Positions 1 through 8,654 of a DNA stretch of 64,000 bases are shown piece after piece; the stretch's first letter is position 1, and each line of letters begins with the position of its first letter. This DNA comes from an uncultured Lachnospiraceae bacterium. GTDB lineage: Bacteria; Bacillota; Clostridia; Lachnospirales; Lachnospiraceae. The translations under genes were made by a program, and so were the position numbers. Below the pieces are notes generated by a model. It was not told where the DNA came from, did no database searches, and saw only the letters and a list, made by a program, of their open reading frames with translations. The DNA lies in the NCBI GenBank assembly GCA_934330725.1, contig CAKRGM010000002.1, positions 91,500 through 155,499 on the forward strand. The letters are read 5' to 3'.

Positions 1-91
1 TGGTTTTAAGCTTTGACAAATCCAGCAGGTCTTTATACTCCCTGTGTTCTTTATCTAATACATCAATTAATGTTTCAATCAAACTTGCCAT
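1..91 (-). CDS. flgN: FlgN-like flagellar export chaperone, 5' part only (runs off the window)
   Basis: Only the first 30 codons are inside the window. They read as an acidic/basic amphipathic helix beginning MASLIETLIDVLDKEHREYK, as FlgN proteins start (FlgN_3-type families). FlgN is the cytoplasmic chaperone that delivers the hook-junction proteins FlgK and FlgL to the flagellar export gate. The gene starts 14 bases downstream of flgM on the same strand, matching the yvyF-flgM-flgN-flgK order of Bacillus. The assignment rests on position and the short helix, so it is moderate. Confidence 0.6.
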   Translation of the reverse strand, partial: MASLIETLIDVLDKEHREYKDLLDLSKLKT

Positions 92-105
92 AGTTTAACC
101 CCCGC

Positions 106-387
106 TTAAAATGTTAATGTATTCATATTGCCAAGAATCTTTTCTGCAACTGCTTCTGCACTTACACTGTATGTTCCATTACTGATCTGTTCCTTTAACT
201 TTGCTACCTTGTCTTCTCTTACATCAGATGCGTTCTTAACGGCAGCCTTAGCAATCTGGTAATTCTTTGCTGTCTGTGAAATCTCATAACTGTCACTTAC
301 CTGATCTGCTGTCTTTTTAGGCTTAACAGATGCTGAAGCCGTAACTTCATATATTCTGCTTGCAGAATTCAAAGAATCAATACGCAT
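106..387 (-). CDS. flgM: Anti-sigma-28 factor FlgM
   Basis: FlgM binds the flagellar sigma factor (sigma-28/SigD) in the cytoplasm until the hook-basal body is finished and FlgM is exported, so it times late flagellar gene expression. The protein is short (93 aa from this start) with the family layout: a variable, probably disordered N-terminal half and a C-terminal helical part rich in K, A and V, including a VAKLKEQISNGTYSVSAEAV stretch typical of the FlgM core. An upstream ATG at 411 is in frame, but the ATG at 387 has a good Shine-Dalgarno (GAGGCGG, 5 bases before) and gives the usual MRID start. It lies between yvyF and flgN, and a sigma-28-like promoter is 90 bases upstream. Confidence 0.85.
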   Translation of the reverse strand: MRIDSLNSASRIYEVTASASVKPKKTADQVSDSYEISQTAKNYQIAKAAVKNASDVREDKVAKLKEQISNGTYSVSAEAVAEKILGNMNTLTF

Positions 388-475
388 ATCAACCGCCTCA
401 CTTTCATTCATTAATATTCATTATAAATAATCCTGCTATCCTTATTTCTTATTTCCTTTTTTGTAATCATAAACT

Positions 476-502
476 TTATCGGACGATTTTTAAAAATACT
501 TA
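476..502 (-). promoter_or_regulatory. Sigma-28 (flagellar) type promoter for flgM
   Basis: Read on the minus strand, TAAG (499-502) is followed by 15 bases and TCCGATAA (476-483). The sigma-28 consensus is TAAA-N15-GCCGATAA, so this matches 3 of 4 and 7 of 8 positions. It sits in the yvyF-flgM gap, so flgM and flgN could be driven by the same sigma factor that FlgM inhibits. Confidence 0.65.
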
Positions 503-524
503 ACATAAATTTATATTTTAAAAA

Positions 525-941
525 TTATTTGTCCAGATATCTCATCTTTGCATTTTTCGAATATGCTGAGGCACCCACATTATTTTCCGGTTTTCTGTTT
601 TTGTAAATACCACCAAGTTCATTAGATATCTTGCTCTTACATTTCTCGCAGTATCTGCCTGATTTTATAGTTGCTCCACACATTTCACATTCAATTCCAA
701 TTGCCGAATCAGGAGAAAAGCAAAGTCTTTCTTCTCTTATCCATTTTTCTATCTGCCTTGTACTGACATCACATGCCTCAGATATCTCTACCATTGTAGC
801 ATCCTTATGTTCTTCTATATATTCTTTTACCTCGCTGAATTTTTCTTCAATCTTTTTAATGCAGTTAGGACATAAATTACTATAACTTCCACCGATATAA
901 TTAAATAATCTTCCGCACTGTCTGCAATTTCTAACCTCCAT
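525..941 (-). CDS. yvyF: YvyF-type flagellar operon protein (TIGR03826 family)
   Basis: This 138 aa protein has two small zinc-ribbon-like knuckles, CRQCGRLF...CPNCIKKI near the N-terminus and CEMCGATI...CEKCKSKI near residues 90-105. Between them is a helix-turn-helix-like stretch (ATMVEISEACDVSTRQIEKWIREERL). The arrangement is that of the TIGR03826/YvyF family, always found with flgM in Firmicute flagellar operons; its exact role is not settled, though a regulatory one is usually assumed. ATG 941 has GGAGG seven bases upstream and is preferred over a TTG six bases further up. It follows comFC on the same strand. Confidence 0.8.
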   Translation of the reverse strand: MEVRNCRQCGRLFNYIGGSYSNLCPNCIKKIEEKFSEVKEYIEEHKDATMVEISEACDVSTRQIEKWIREERLCFSPDSAIGIECEMCGATIKSGRYCEKCKSKISNELGGIYKNRKPENNVGASAYSKNAKMRYLDK

Positions 942-995
942 AATCAAACCTCCATGTTATCTATATTACAATCTACATCTGTGTACATGCCCGCT

Positions 996-1736
996 TTAAA
1001 CCATCCCTATTCCTGCACATATACATACAAAAAACACTTTCTGTGCGCCATAATGCTTTAATATTCTGGCACATTCATCAATAGTTGATCCTGTAGTATA
1101 TATATCGTCAACTATTATGATTTTATTATACTTTATGTGATTTTCGGTTATTGCGAACGCATTTTCAAGATTGTTAATTCTTTCACTATCATTTAATTCT
1201 TTCATGGGTGTTGTATTCCTGACACGGACAAGAAGGTTATTATCTACCGGTATATTTAAGATTTTCCCCAGATGCATGGCAATAAGCTGCGCCTGGTTAT
1301 ATCCCCTGATACGATATTTCTTTTCATGAAGGGGAACAGGAATAATTGCATCGGCTTCCCACTTTTTTATATCCCTGCCCCACATGCTGGCCATTTCTTC
1401 TGCGTAAAACGCTGCATATTCTCTTTTATTTTTGTATTTATATCTGTATATTGATGTCTTAATCCCTTCTGTGTATGAAAACACAGCTCTGCCAAAGTCA
1501 TAAACATGGTCGCAGTGCATACAGTCATAGCAGTATTCCTTTGACGTATCATCTATCTCCTTGCCACACTTAAGACAATACGGTTCCTGTATATACTTAA
1601 GCCGGCTGCGGCACGCTGTGCATATCCTTTGTCTTTTTCCATTGATGACAGGTGCCGGTCCTGCACACACAGGACACGACGGAGGATATATACTGTTTAT
1701 AAGCATATGTACCAGATACGCTTTTTTATCCTTCAA
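996..1736 (-). CDS. comFC: ComF family protein, phosphoribosyltransferase-like
   Basis: ComFC proteins are needed for DNA uptake or handling of incoming single strands in competent bacteria, and the family is widespread beyond known competent species. The sequence shows four Cys pairs in the N-terminal part (CPVC, CTAC, CLKC, CYDC), a double zinc-binding region. A type I phosphoribosyltransferase PRPP loop, IIIVDDIYTTGSTIDE, lies near residues 207-222. At about 246 aa it has normal family length. The longest frame begins with TTG 1736 after a distant GGAAGGGG; an ATG at 1706 is the alternative. It sits between recD2 and yvyF, as in Bacillus comF-yvyF-flgM. Confidence 0.85.
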   Translation of the reverse strand: MKDKKAYLVHMLINSIYPPSCPVCAGPAPVINGKRQRICTACRSRLKYIQEPYCLKCGKEIDDTSKEYCYDCMHCDHVYDFGRAVFSYTEGIKTSIYRYKYKNKREYAAFYAEEMASMWGRDIKKWEADAIIPVPLHEKKYRIRGYNQAQLIAMHLGKILNIPVDNNLLVRVRNTTPMKELNDSERINNLENAFAITENHIKYNKIIIVDDIYTTGSTIDECARILKHYGAQKVFFVCICAGIGMV

Positions 1737-1774
1737 TATGTTCTAAAACCCCTTCCCTGTTATTTTAAATTTAT

Positions 1775-4045
1775 TTATTCATCATGAGCTGCAATTTCCC
1801 GGATACGGCTGTCAAGCGAAGAGTATCTTCTTTGCTGCATACTGTTTTGTGCCATCTGATGAAAGCAGTCTTCCATTCCAACCATGCATACACACGTTCT
1901 TGCACGTGTAACTGCTGTATAGAGAATATTCCTGTTCATTAGCATTTTAGGTCCCGGATACATCGGGATTATAACAGCGGGATATTCGCTTCCCTGGGAT
2001 TTATGCACCGTAATCGCATACGCCAGTTCAAGTTCATCAAGCTGTTTGAAATCATATTCTGCATAACGGTCATCATCAAACTTTACTGTAAGTTTTTCCG
2101 TATACATGTTTATTTCCTGTATAACGCCAATATCACCATTAAACACTCCACTTCCATTTTCTGCTATAACACCATATGTACTGAGTTTTTTCCATTCCAG
2201 CTGATAATCATTTTTTATCTGCATTACCTTATCGCCTTCACGATATACTGTTTCATTAAGCTTTTTCTCCATCTTTCCCGGCTTCGGTGGATTTAAAAAC
2301 TGCTGCATAATTTTGTTAAGCCGTTCTACGCCCACGGCCGATTTTCTTGACGGAGTAAGTATCTGAACCTCATTTATATCAGCATCTACATATGCCGGCA
2401 GCTTATCCCTTAACAGTGTACACATTGCCCCGACAATAGCATCTGCAGTATTTCTTTTCACAAACAGAAAATCCTTACTGTATTTGTTTAGTTCAACACG
2501 TTCTCCCTTGTTTATCTTATGGGCGTTGGTTATTATTTCACTTTCAGCCGCCTGTCTGAATATCTTCTCAAGCTTTACAACTGAAAAACACCCTGAATTA
2601 ATTATATCCCGCAACACATTTCCAGGTCCGACACTTGGCAGCTGGTCAATATCACCTACCAGTATAAGCCTTGTTCCTGCTGCAACAGCTTTCAAAAGCG
2701 CGTATATTATATTTATATCCACCATTGACATCTCATCTACAATTATTACGTCTGTTTCAAGTGGATTCTCCTCATTTTTTTCAAAATGCATTCCAAGTGC
2801 AGCTGCTTTTGCAGCCGAATCCTTGCTCTCATCAACAGGTCCACCGCTTATTTCAAGCAATCTGTGAATCGTCTGTGCTTCATATCCGCTTGCTTCCGTC
2901 ATTCTCTTTGCAGCTCTTCCCGTAGGCGCTGCCAGCCTTATTTCCATGCCTTCAAGCTCGAAATACTGGATTATCGTATTAATAGTTGTAGTTTTTCCGG
3001 TTCCCGGTCCGCCTGTTATTATCACAATCCCGCTGGCAGCCGCTTTATGTACGGCAGCCTTCTGAATATCATCAAGCACTATATCTGTACGGTTTTCAAT
3101 TTTTTTAATCTTCTCATCTATATCATTATCATCTGTATCATATGAAACATTAAGATTCTGAAGCATGGCTGCAGTATTGACTTCCATATAATAATATCTG
3201 GATGTATATACATTTTTAACATTATCGTCAGTCGTTTTAACGACTATCTTTTTATCCATTGCAAGATCCATAAGGAACTTGTCAAAATCTGTTATATCAA
3301 TAAGAAGCAGTTCCTTCACCTGTCTTTGCAGCTGTTCTTCCGGTAAATATATATGTCCCTGTAGAGACTCCTGGGAAAGGCAGTACATTACCGCACTTTT
3401 AATTCTGAATTCAGAATCAACTTTAATTCCTACTCTTGTTGCAATTTCATCTGCCATCTTAAAGCCAACGCCTTCGATATCATCTGCAAGCCTGTAGGGA
3501 TTCTGTTTTATTATTGTATAAATATTCTGTCCATAGTGGGAATAAATTTTATTTGCAAGATTCATGCTTATTCCATAATCCTGTAAAAAGATCATGGCAC
3601 TTCGCATATCACGTTTACTGACCAGCTGATTAGCTATATCCATAGCTTTATTAAGACTTATACCTTTAATCTTCTGAAGCTGTTCCGGCTCCTCTTCCAT
3701 TATCCTGAAAGTATCATCACCAAATTCTTCAACTATTCTCTCAGCCATTTTCTCCTTAATGCCCTTTATTGCACCGGAGGCAAGATAGCGCTTTACTGAT
3801 TTAATATCATCAGGCGCCTTAAATTCATAAGAATGAATTGAAAACTGCATATAATAGACAGCATGCTTAACAAACTCGCCCTTTGCAGTTATAAACTCGC
3901 CTGTGCTGATATAGCTTAATATACCAACACAGGTTATTTCTTCACCTTTATACACTATATCAAATACTGTATAACCATTGTCCTCATTACGAAATATTAT
4001 GTTTTCCACAAAGCCTTCAACATACTTTACAGACTCGTAATTCAC
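1775..4045 (-). CDS. recD2: RecD2-type ATP-dependent DNA helicase
   Basis: RecD2 is a 5'-3' superfamily 1B helicase that works without RecBC in genome maintenance. Visible parts are an N-terminal OB-like region, helix-hairpin-helix repeats around residues 90-210, Walker A GGPGTGKTTT near residue 345, Walker B VIIVDEMSMVD near 430, GDIDQLPSVGPG near 465, and C-terminal motifs VHKSQGSEYP and YTAVTRAR. At 756 aa it is typical. The start is GTG 4045, which overlaps the TGA stop of the upstream rod-binding gene (GTGA), with AAGGAG about nine bases before it. This implies translational coupling to the flagellar genes. Confidence 0.93.
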   Translation of the reverse strand: MNYESVKYVEGFVENIIFRNEDNGYTVFDIVYKGEEITCVGILSYISTGEFITAKGEFVKHAVYYMQFSIHSYEFKAPDDIKSVKRYLASGAIKGIKEKMAERIVEEFGDDTFRIMEEEPEQLQKIKGISLNKAMDIANQLVSKRDMRSAMIFLQDYGISMNLANKIYSHYGQNIYTIIKQNPYRLADDIEGVGFKMADEIATRVGIKVDSEFRIKSAVMYCLSQESLQGHIYLPEEQLQRQVKELLLIDITDFDKFLMDLAMDKKIVVKTTDDNVKNVYTSRYYYMEVNTAAMLQNLNVSYDTDDNDIDEKIKKIENRTDIVLDDIQKAAVHKAAASGIVIITGGPGTGKTTTINTIIQYFELEGMEIRLAAPTGRAAKRMTEASGYEAQTIHRLLEISGGPVDESKDSAAKAAALGMHFEKNEENPLETDVIIVDEMSMVDINIIYALLKAVAAGTRLILVGDIDQLPSVGPGNVLRDIINSGCFSVVKLEKIFRQAAESEIITNAHKINKGERVELNKYSKDFLFVKRNTADAIVGAMCTLLRDKLPAYVDADINEVQILTPSRKSAVGVERLNKIMQQFLNPPKPGKMEKKLNETVYREGDKVMQIKNDYQLEWKKLSTYGVIAENGSGVFNGDIGVIQEINMYTEKLTVKFDDDRYAEYDFKQLDELELAYAITVHKSQGSEYPAVIIPMYPGPKMLMNRNILYTAVTRARTCVCMVGMEDCFHQMAQNSMQQRRYSSLDSRIREIAAHDE

Positions 4046-4497
4046 TTAGTGTCTCCTTTTGAATTGACTGAATCAACTCCATAATTTCTCTTCATCTGTT
4101 CATAAAGAGTCTGCGCCAGTCCCAGTCCCTGACCATTCTCATTATCACAAAGAGCCTTTGACAATGTTGTAGTAAGCTGATCTCCATAGTATGAACTGAG
4201 TGTCGTAAGATATGAATCACTTCCAGAATCACTTCCTGCTGATATTCCAAACAATGATGAATACATGTTGTCATCACCATCATCTTCACCAGGAACTTTA
4301 GTCATCTTGATCATCGACTTTACTACCTGTTCCATAAAATACTCTTCGAAATCCTTGCAGACTGACAAAAGTTCGTCATCTGATGCAGACGACAAATCAT
4401 TATTGTTCAATCTGCCTTCCAGCGAATTTGCTGAAGAATCAGAATATATATCTGCATATTTCGAATATGATGTGCTTAATGCATCTACCGAACTCAT
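4042..4497 (-). CDS. Rod-binding (FlgJ N-terminal-like) flagellar protein
   Basis: This 151 aa protein has one domain like the N-terminal part of FlgJ (rod-binding family PF10135), with the core FEEYFMEQVVKSMIKM near residues 50-66 and a C-terminal stretch ending in LAQTLYEQMKRNYG. The muramidase domain of proteobacterial FlgJ is absent, as usual in clostridia. It should act as scaffold or cap during rod assembly. It starts at ATG 4497 with AGGAGG about nine bases upstream, directly after flgG, and overlaps recD2 by four bases. Confidence 0.85.
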   Translation of the reverse strand: MSSVDALSTSYSKYADIYSDSSANSLEGRLNNNDLSSASDDELLSVCKDFEEYFMEQVVKSMIKMTKVPGEDDGDDNMYSSLFGISAGSDSGSDSYLTTLSSYYGDQLTTTLSKALCDNENGQGLGLAQTLYEQMKRNYGVDSVNSKGDTK

Positions 4498-4525
4498 ATG
4501 TAAAACCTCCTAACTGTCGTATCAC

Positions 4526-5341
4526 TTATCTCTTGAGGTTATTAGCCTGTTCCATCATAGTATCAGATGTTGTTATTGCCTTAGAGCATAACTCATATGC
4601 ACGCTGTGCAGTAATAAGATTTACCATTTCTGATGCAACATTGACATTTGAAGCTTCCAGATAGCTTTGCTTTAATATACTTTTTGAGCCTACATCATCA
4701 TAATCCTCATTCATTGGTGTACCTGAAGCTTCTGTTTCTGCAAGATATGAGCCGCCCAGCTGCTCAAGACCTGATGGATTAGTAAACTGGTATAATCCTA
4801 TCTTGATTCCAATCTGCTGCGGATTATTATTCTCATCCGGATAACATAAATTACCTGATGAATCAACTGTTACTTTTGATGCAACGTACTGGCTGTCAAG
4901 GACTATCGGACTTCCATCAGCACTCAGTACCGGATATCCTTCTGCTGTGCAAAGCATAAGTCCGTCTGTTCCCTGCGAAAATGTAAAATGACCATTCCTT
5001 GTGTAATTAACATCTCCGCTTTCATTCTGTATTGCAAAAAATCCATTACCAATAATTGCAAAATCGGTTGTGCTGTCAGATGCATTAGGCGTTCCCTGCG
5101 TATAGTGTGTTGTTATTGACTGTACTCTTGAACCCAGTCCCACCTGTGCACTGACCGGTTTACTTTCGCCATTTGCTGATGTCGTCTTCGCCTGAAGATT
5201 CTGATAAAGCAATGACTTAAACTCTGTTGACTGCGACTTAAATCCTACCGTATTTACGTTAGCAAGATTATTCGCAATTGTATCTACATTTGTCTGCTGC
5301 GCCATCATTCCTGATGCTGCAGAATATAGTGATCTTACCAT
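4526..5341 (-). CDS. flgG: Flagellar distal rod protein FlgG (FlhP-like)
   Basis: The N-terminal MVRSLYSAASGMMAQQTNVDT region with NNLANVNTVGFKSQ is the conserved flagellar axial protein signature. The C-terminal EASNVNVASEMVNLITAQRAYE is the matching C-terminal coiled-coil motif of rod and hook proteins. The frame can be extended to 5383, but ATG 5341 has AAAGGTGG well placed and begins the family motif, giving 271 aa. The protein assembles into the rod that crosses the wall. Order mbl-flgF-flgG-rod-binding gene matches Bacillus mbl-flhO-flhP. Confidence 0.92.
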   Translation of the reverse strand: MVRSLYSAASGMMAQQTNVDTIANNLANVNTVGFKSQSTEFKSLLYQNLQAKTTSANGESKPVSAQVGLGSRVQSITTHYTQGTPNASDSTTDFAIIGNGFFAIQNESGDVNYTRNGHFTFSQGTDGLMLCTAEGYPVLSADGSPIVLDSQYVASKVTVDSSGNLCYPDENNNPQQIGIKIGLYQFTNPSGLEQLGGSYLAETEASGTPMNEDYDDVGSKSILKQSYLEASNVNVASEMVNLITAQRAYELCSKAITTSDTMMEQANNLKR

Positions 5342-5400
5342 AGATAACCACCTTTCCCCCTGAATGCTTTTATATACGGGCAATCCGCCCTTAACTTATA

Positions 5401-6171
5401 TTAAAGCTTTGAAATTGATACTACTTTTGAAAGCATATCATCAATTGTATTCATCACTTTCTGATTGCTTTCGTAATTTCTTGCAAGATTAATCATTTCT
5501 ACCATTTCAGAAACGACATTTACATTAGATGCCTCAAGAAATCCCTGGTTAACGGATGCCGTACACTCCTTCTGTGTAGCACCATCTACTGTCTTAAACA
5601 TATTTTCGCCATACATTTCAAGATAATTGTAATCCTCGAAATCTGTGAGCTGGAATTTATCTACGTACTGGTCGTCTGCATAAATCTCGCCGTTTGAATC
5701 AACCCTTAACGACTTTATGTCTGTTGGAAGCTGTATAGGTCCGCTTTCGCCAAGAACATAATCACCTTCCTTTGTTCTCAGATATCCGTCTGCATCCATC
5801 TGGAATGAGCCATCTCTTGTATACATCTGGCTTTCTTCTCCAGCTTTGTTTGTAAATGATATTGTAAAAAATCCATTACCTGCAAGTGCAAAATCATAAT
5901 CGCAGTCTGTTGTCCTATACGAACCCTGATCCCAGTCACGGTATGTTTCACCGATCTTTGCTCCAAGGCTTAACTTTCCAATATTCTGTTTAGCACTGCC
6001 AACTGTAAGATCTTTTGTTTTGATTGCATATACAGCATCAAATGACTGTGTAGTACAGCCTTCTTTTTTATATCCTGTAGTTGTAGAATTCGCCAGATTA
6101 TTAGTTACTACATCAAGCCTGTTCTGTCCATCAAGCAGTCCTGTATAAGCTGTGTAAAGTCCCTTTACCAT
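5401..6171 (-). CDS. flgF: Flagellar rod protein FlgF/FlgG family (FlhO-like)
   Basis: A 256 aa axial protein with the N-terminal MVKGLYTAYTGLLDGQNRLD / NNLANSTTTGYKKEG motif and the C-terminal QGFLEASNVNVVSEMVEMI motif. It is a paralogue of the adjacent flgG, and together they should build proximal and distal rod. FlgF versus FlgG is decided mainly by position (first of the pair, FlhO-like). ATG 6171 has GGAGG six bases upstream. Confidence 0.88.
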   Translation of the reverse strand: MVKGLYTAYTGLLDGQNRLDVVTNNLANSTTTGYKKEGCTTQSFDAVYAIKTKDLTVGSAKQNIGKLSLGAKIGETYRDWDQGSYRTTDCDYDFALAGNGFFTISFTNKAGEESQMYTRDGSFQMDADGYLRTKEGDYVLGESGPIQLPTDIKSLRVDSNGEIYADDQYVDKFQLTDFEDYNYLEMYGENMFKTVDGATQKECTASVNQGFLEASNVNVVSEMVEMINLARNYESNQKVMNTIDDMLSKVVSISKL

Positions 6172-6294
6172 AGTCTGCCTCCCCTCAGATTCTTTTGCTG
6201 TTTCAAGTACATCGATTACTAAATAACCATTCAGAAAACTTCTATGTTACTATATTAAATCCGGTTATTCGTTAAACAATATACTGGTTATTTA

Positions 6295-7293
6295 TTATTT
6301 CTGATCATCTCTGTATCCAGCAAGAAATTCAATGAACTTACCTGTTCCGATCGCAACAGCTGTCATTGGATCTTCTGCTGTCATTGTATTTATTCCTGTC
6401 TTTGATTCAATAAGATCTTCAAGACCCTGAAGAAGACTTCCACCACCTGTAAGGACAATTCCTCTGTCAGCAATATCTGATGACAATTCCGGAGGTGTCT
6501 TTTCAAGAACGCTGTGAACTGCTTCAACTATCTGTGAAGTAGCCTCCCTTAAAGCTTCCTCTGTCTCTTCTGATGTAACTTCTACAGTCTTTGGAAGACC
6601 TGTAACAAGATTACGTCCACGGACGTTCATTGTTGCTACTTCTGGTCTTGGATAAGCTGAACCTATCTTTATCTTAATATCTTCTGCGGTTCTTTCACCA
6701 ATCAGAAGATTGTGCTTCTTTCTCATAAATCTGACAATTGCTTCATCAAAATCATCCCCGGCAATCTTAATAGATGTACTTACTACTGTACCTCCTAAAG
6801 AAATAACAGCAATATCTGTTGTACCACCACCGATATCTACAATCATATTACCGCATGGTCTTGAAATGTCAATTCCGGCACCAATTGCTGCTGCAATAGG
6901 TTCTTCAATGATTGCGACTTCTCTTGCTCCAGCCTGAAGAGTTGCATCCTCTACAGCCTTCTTTTCTACTTCTGTTACCCCTGAAGGTACACATACACTT
7001 ATTCTTGGCTTCTTAAGCATTCTCTTGCCAATTGCCTTCTGAATAAAGTATCTTAACATTTTCTCCGTTACTGTATAATCTGAAATTACACCCTGTCTTA
7101 AAGGTCTTACAGCAACTATATTACCAGGTGTTCTTCCAAGCATAAGTCTTGCTTCTTCACCTATTGCTTTAATCTTGTTAGTATCTCTGTCAAAAGCTAC
7201 TACGGAAGGCTCTTTTAATACAACTCCCTTCCCCTTTATATAAACCAGAATACTGGCTGTTCCCAAATCGATTCCAATGTCAGTTGATAACAT
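6295..7293 (-). CDS. mbl: MreB/Mbl family rod-shape determining actin
   Basis: Actin-fold filament protein guiding lateral wall synthesis under the membrane. ATP-binding motifs are present: TDIGIDLGTASILVY at the N-terminus (phosphate 1), MIVDIGGGTTDIAVI (phosphate 2) near residue 155, and IVLTGGGSLLQGL near 280. The longest frame starts at 7320, but ATG 7293 has AAAGGGGA and gives the usual MLSTDIGIDLGT start and 333 aa. Being next to flgF-flgG, with spoIIID 4 kb away, it resembles the Bacillus spoIIID-mbl-flhO-flhP cluster, so Mbl is preferred over MreB. Confidence 0.9.
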   Translation of the reverse strand: MLSTDIGIDLGTASILVYIKGKGVVLKEPSVVAFDRDTNKIKAIGEEARLMLGRTPGNIVAVRPLRQGVISDYTVTEKMLRYFIQKAIGKRMLKKPRISVCVPSGVTEVEKKAVEDATLQAGAREVAIIEEPIAAAIGAGIDISRPCGNMIVDIGGGTTDIAVISLGGTVVSTSIKIAGDDFDEAIVRFMRKKHNLLIGERTAEDIKIKIGSAYPRPEVATMNVRGRNLVTGLPKTVEVTSEETEEALREATSQIVEAVHSVLEKTPPELSSDIADRGIVLTGGGSLLQGLEDLIESKTGINTMTAEDPMTAVAIGTGKFIEFLAGYRDDQK

Positions 7294-7657
7294 TTCAATC
7301 CCCTTTCTATGCTTCCTCAAAAAAATTGCATTCTATGGATAAGTACCATTATATACAATATAATATGAATTTAAAAGACCAAATTAAAAGTTTTTTAGAA
7401 ATTTTATATTAATTTTGACATTTTACCACAAACCATATCTTATAGACATCAAATACGACAACAAAGGTGACCTGATATACAAGGCCACCTTTTAAACGTT
7501 TATCAGATTCAGTCAATTGCAAAACTCATTATTTCCCAGGTTGTGTTATGCAAAATTAACAATTCAACGCAGGCACGCTCCCGCTGCTTATTAATTTGTT
7601 AATTTTGCATACTTGTAACTGAGATTTATAAGTTTCACAATGACTTAATTTATCAGA
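7294..7657. other. Intergenic region upstream of mbl: hairpin repeat, no gene
   Basis: No open frame here looks coding. On the minus strand a TATAAT at about 7347-7352 could be the mbl -10 box, but I see no good -35. A short hairpin (GGTGACCT...AGGCCACC, 7466-7489) and the long nested palindrome described separately (7513-7643) fill the distal half. Confidence 0.5.
7513..7643. repeat. Nested palindromic repeat element, long copy
   Basis: The outer arms (GCAAAACTCATTATTT at 7519 onward and ATAAGTTTCAC ending 7638) pair imperfectly. Inside is a perfect 16-bp stem, TATGCAAAATTAACAA with its complement TTGTTAATTTTGCATA, around a GC-rich core. The outer arms alone recur at 32240-32276. It lies 3' of the CmpB-family gene. 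Confidence 0.55.
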
Positions 7658-8512
7658 TTATTTATTAAATTTTTTCTTGAATTCCTCAAGCGCTTCTCCA
7701 AACTTTTTTGAAGTTGCTGAAGGAAAGCCCTTAAACATATAAAATCTGAATGAAAGAAGCTTTTGCTTTGCTTCCTCGAGTTCTTCTTTCAGATGTTCAA
7801 TCCGCATTTTCTGCTTGTCAATTTCATCTTCTGATGCACCTGCCATGACAAAATCTGCAGCATGCTCATGTTTACCATCTTTGTGTCTTTGTTCAGCCAG
7901 TGCCCTTCCTGCCATCTGGAACTTTTCTGTAAGCAGTGACAGCTCCTTTTTAATCCTTGTTTCGTATGAAAGGAGCTTTTTGAAATCATAAGCATTCTTA
8001 AATGCATGTGCAAAATCAATCAGCGCTACCACTGTTATGATGCCGACAATAATATTGAGTGTCTGCGGCTGTAATTCCGTTATAATATGCGCAACAGGCC
8101 TGTGGACGACACAAACGACAAGAACTGACAACACGCCCCAGAACAATGACGATTTCAGGCATATATATCCTTTAAAATTAAATCTTTTGCTGCTGTAATC
8201 CCAGTAGCGTATCTTAAACAGCTGTTCCATCACTATGCCAGTTACAAGTTCAAGTAATGTAGCTCCTGTTGCCCCAAAAATATATACATATAAAACATTA
8301 TCATTTACCCATATTGTAGCAAGCAGTATAACAAGCGCTCCCGAACCATACAGCGGAAGCATTGGTCCCGCCATAAATCCACGGTTTATCAGGTGATGCC
8401 TTGTAACCGATACTATCGTCGATTCAATGCACCACCCGAAAAAACTGTATATATAGAAAAATGCCAGCCATTCTGTTATAGAATAATTTCCAATCAATTT
8501 AATCCTCCGCAT
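7658..8512 (-). CDS. Putative ABC transporter permease-like membrane protein (CmpB family, PF06541)
   Basis: The N-terminal half has four or five hydrophobic segments, with the family signature FYIYSFFGWCIEST close to the start. The C-terminal third is charged and coiled-coil-like (roughly residues 185-270, with EHLKEELEEAKQKLLSF). The PF06541 family is named ABC_trans_CmpB but its function is undemonstrated. No ATPase gene is adjacent. ATG 8512 has AAGGAT nearby; a TTG at 8497 lies six bases after a strong GGAGG and may be the real start. Confidence 0.7.
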   Translation of the reverse strand: MRRIKLIGNYSITEWLAFFYIYSFFGWCIESTIVSVTRHHLINRGFMAGPMLPLYGSGALVILLATIWVNDNVLYVYIFGATGATLLELVTGIVMEQLFKIRYWDYSSKRFNFKGYICLKSSLFWGVLSVLVVCVVHRPVAHIITELQPQTLNIIVGIITVVALIDFAHAFKNAYDFKKLLSYETRIKKELSLLTEKFQMAGRALAEQRHKDGKHEHAADFVMAGASEDEIDKQKMRIEHLKEELEEAKQKLLSFRFYMFKGFPSATSKKFGEALEEFKKKFNK

Positions 8513-8654
8513 ATCCTTATGATTAATAAAACAATATAACACTTATAGCCGACCATACAGCTCAGGCCTAAGTTATGCCCAAAAGCATTTTATATTAATT
8601 TAAACATGATATGAATAAATTATACCATTAAAGATATGCTTTTTCGAATAAATT

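Noticed and set aside
7466..7489. Hairpin GGTGACCT/AGGCCACC as a terminator for the CmpB-family gene
   Set aside because: On the minus strand it has no T run, and on the plus strand no gene ends here; it may belong to the neighbouring repeat region.
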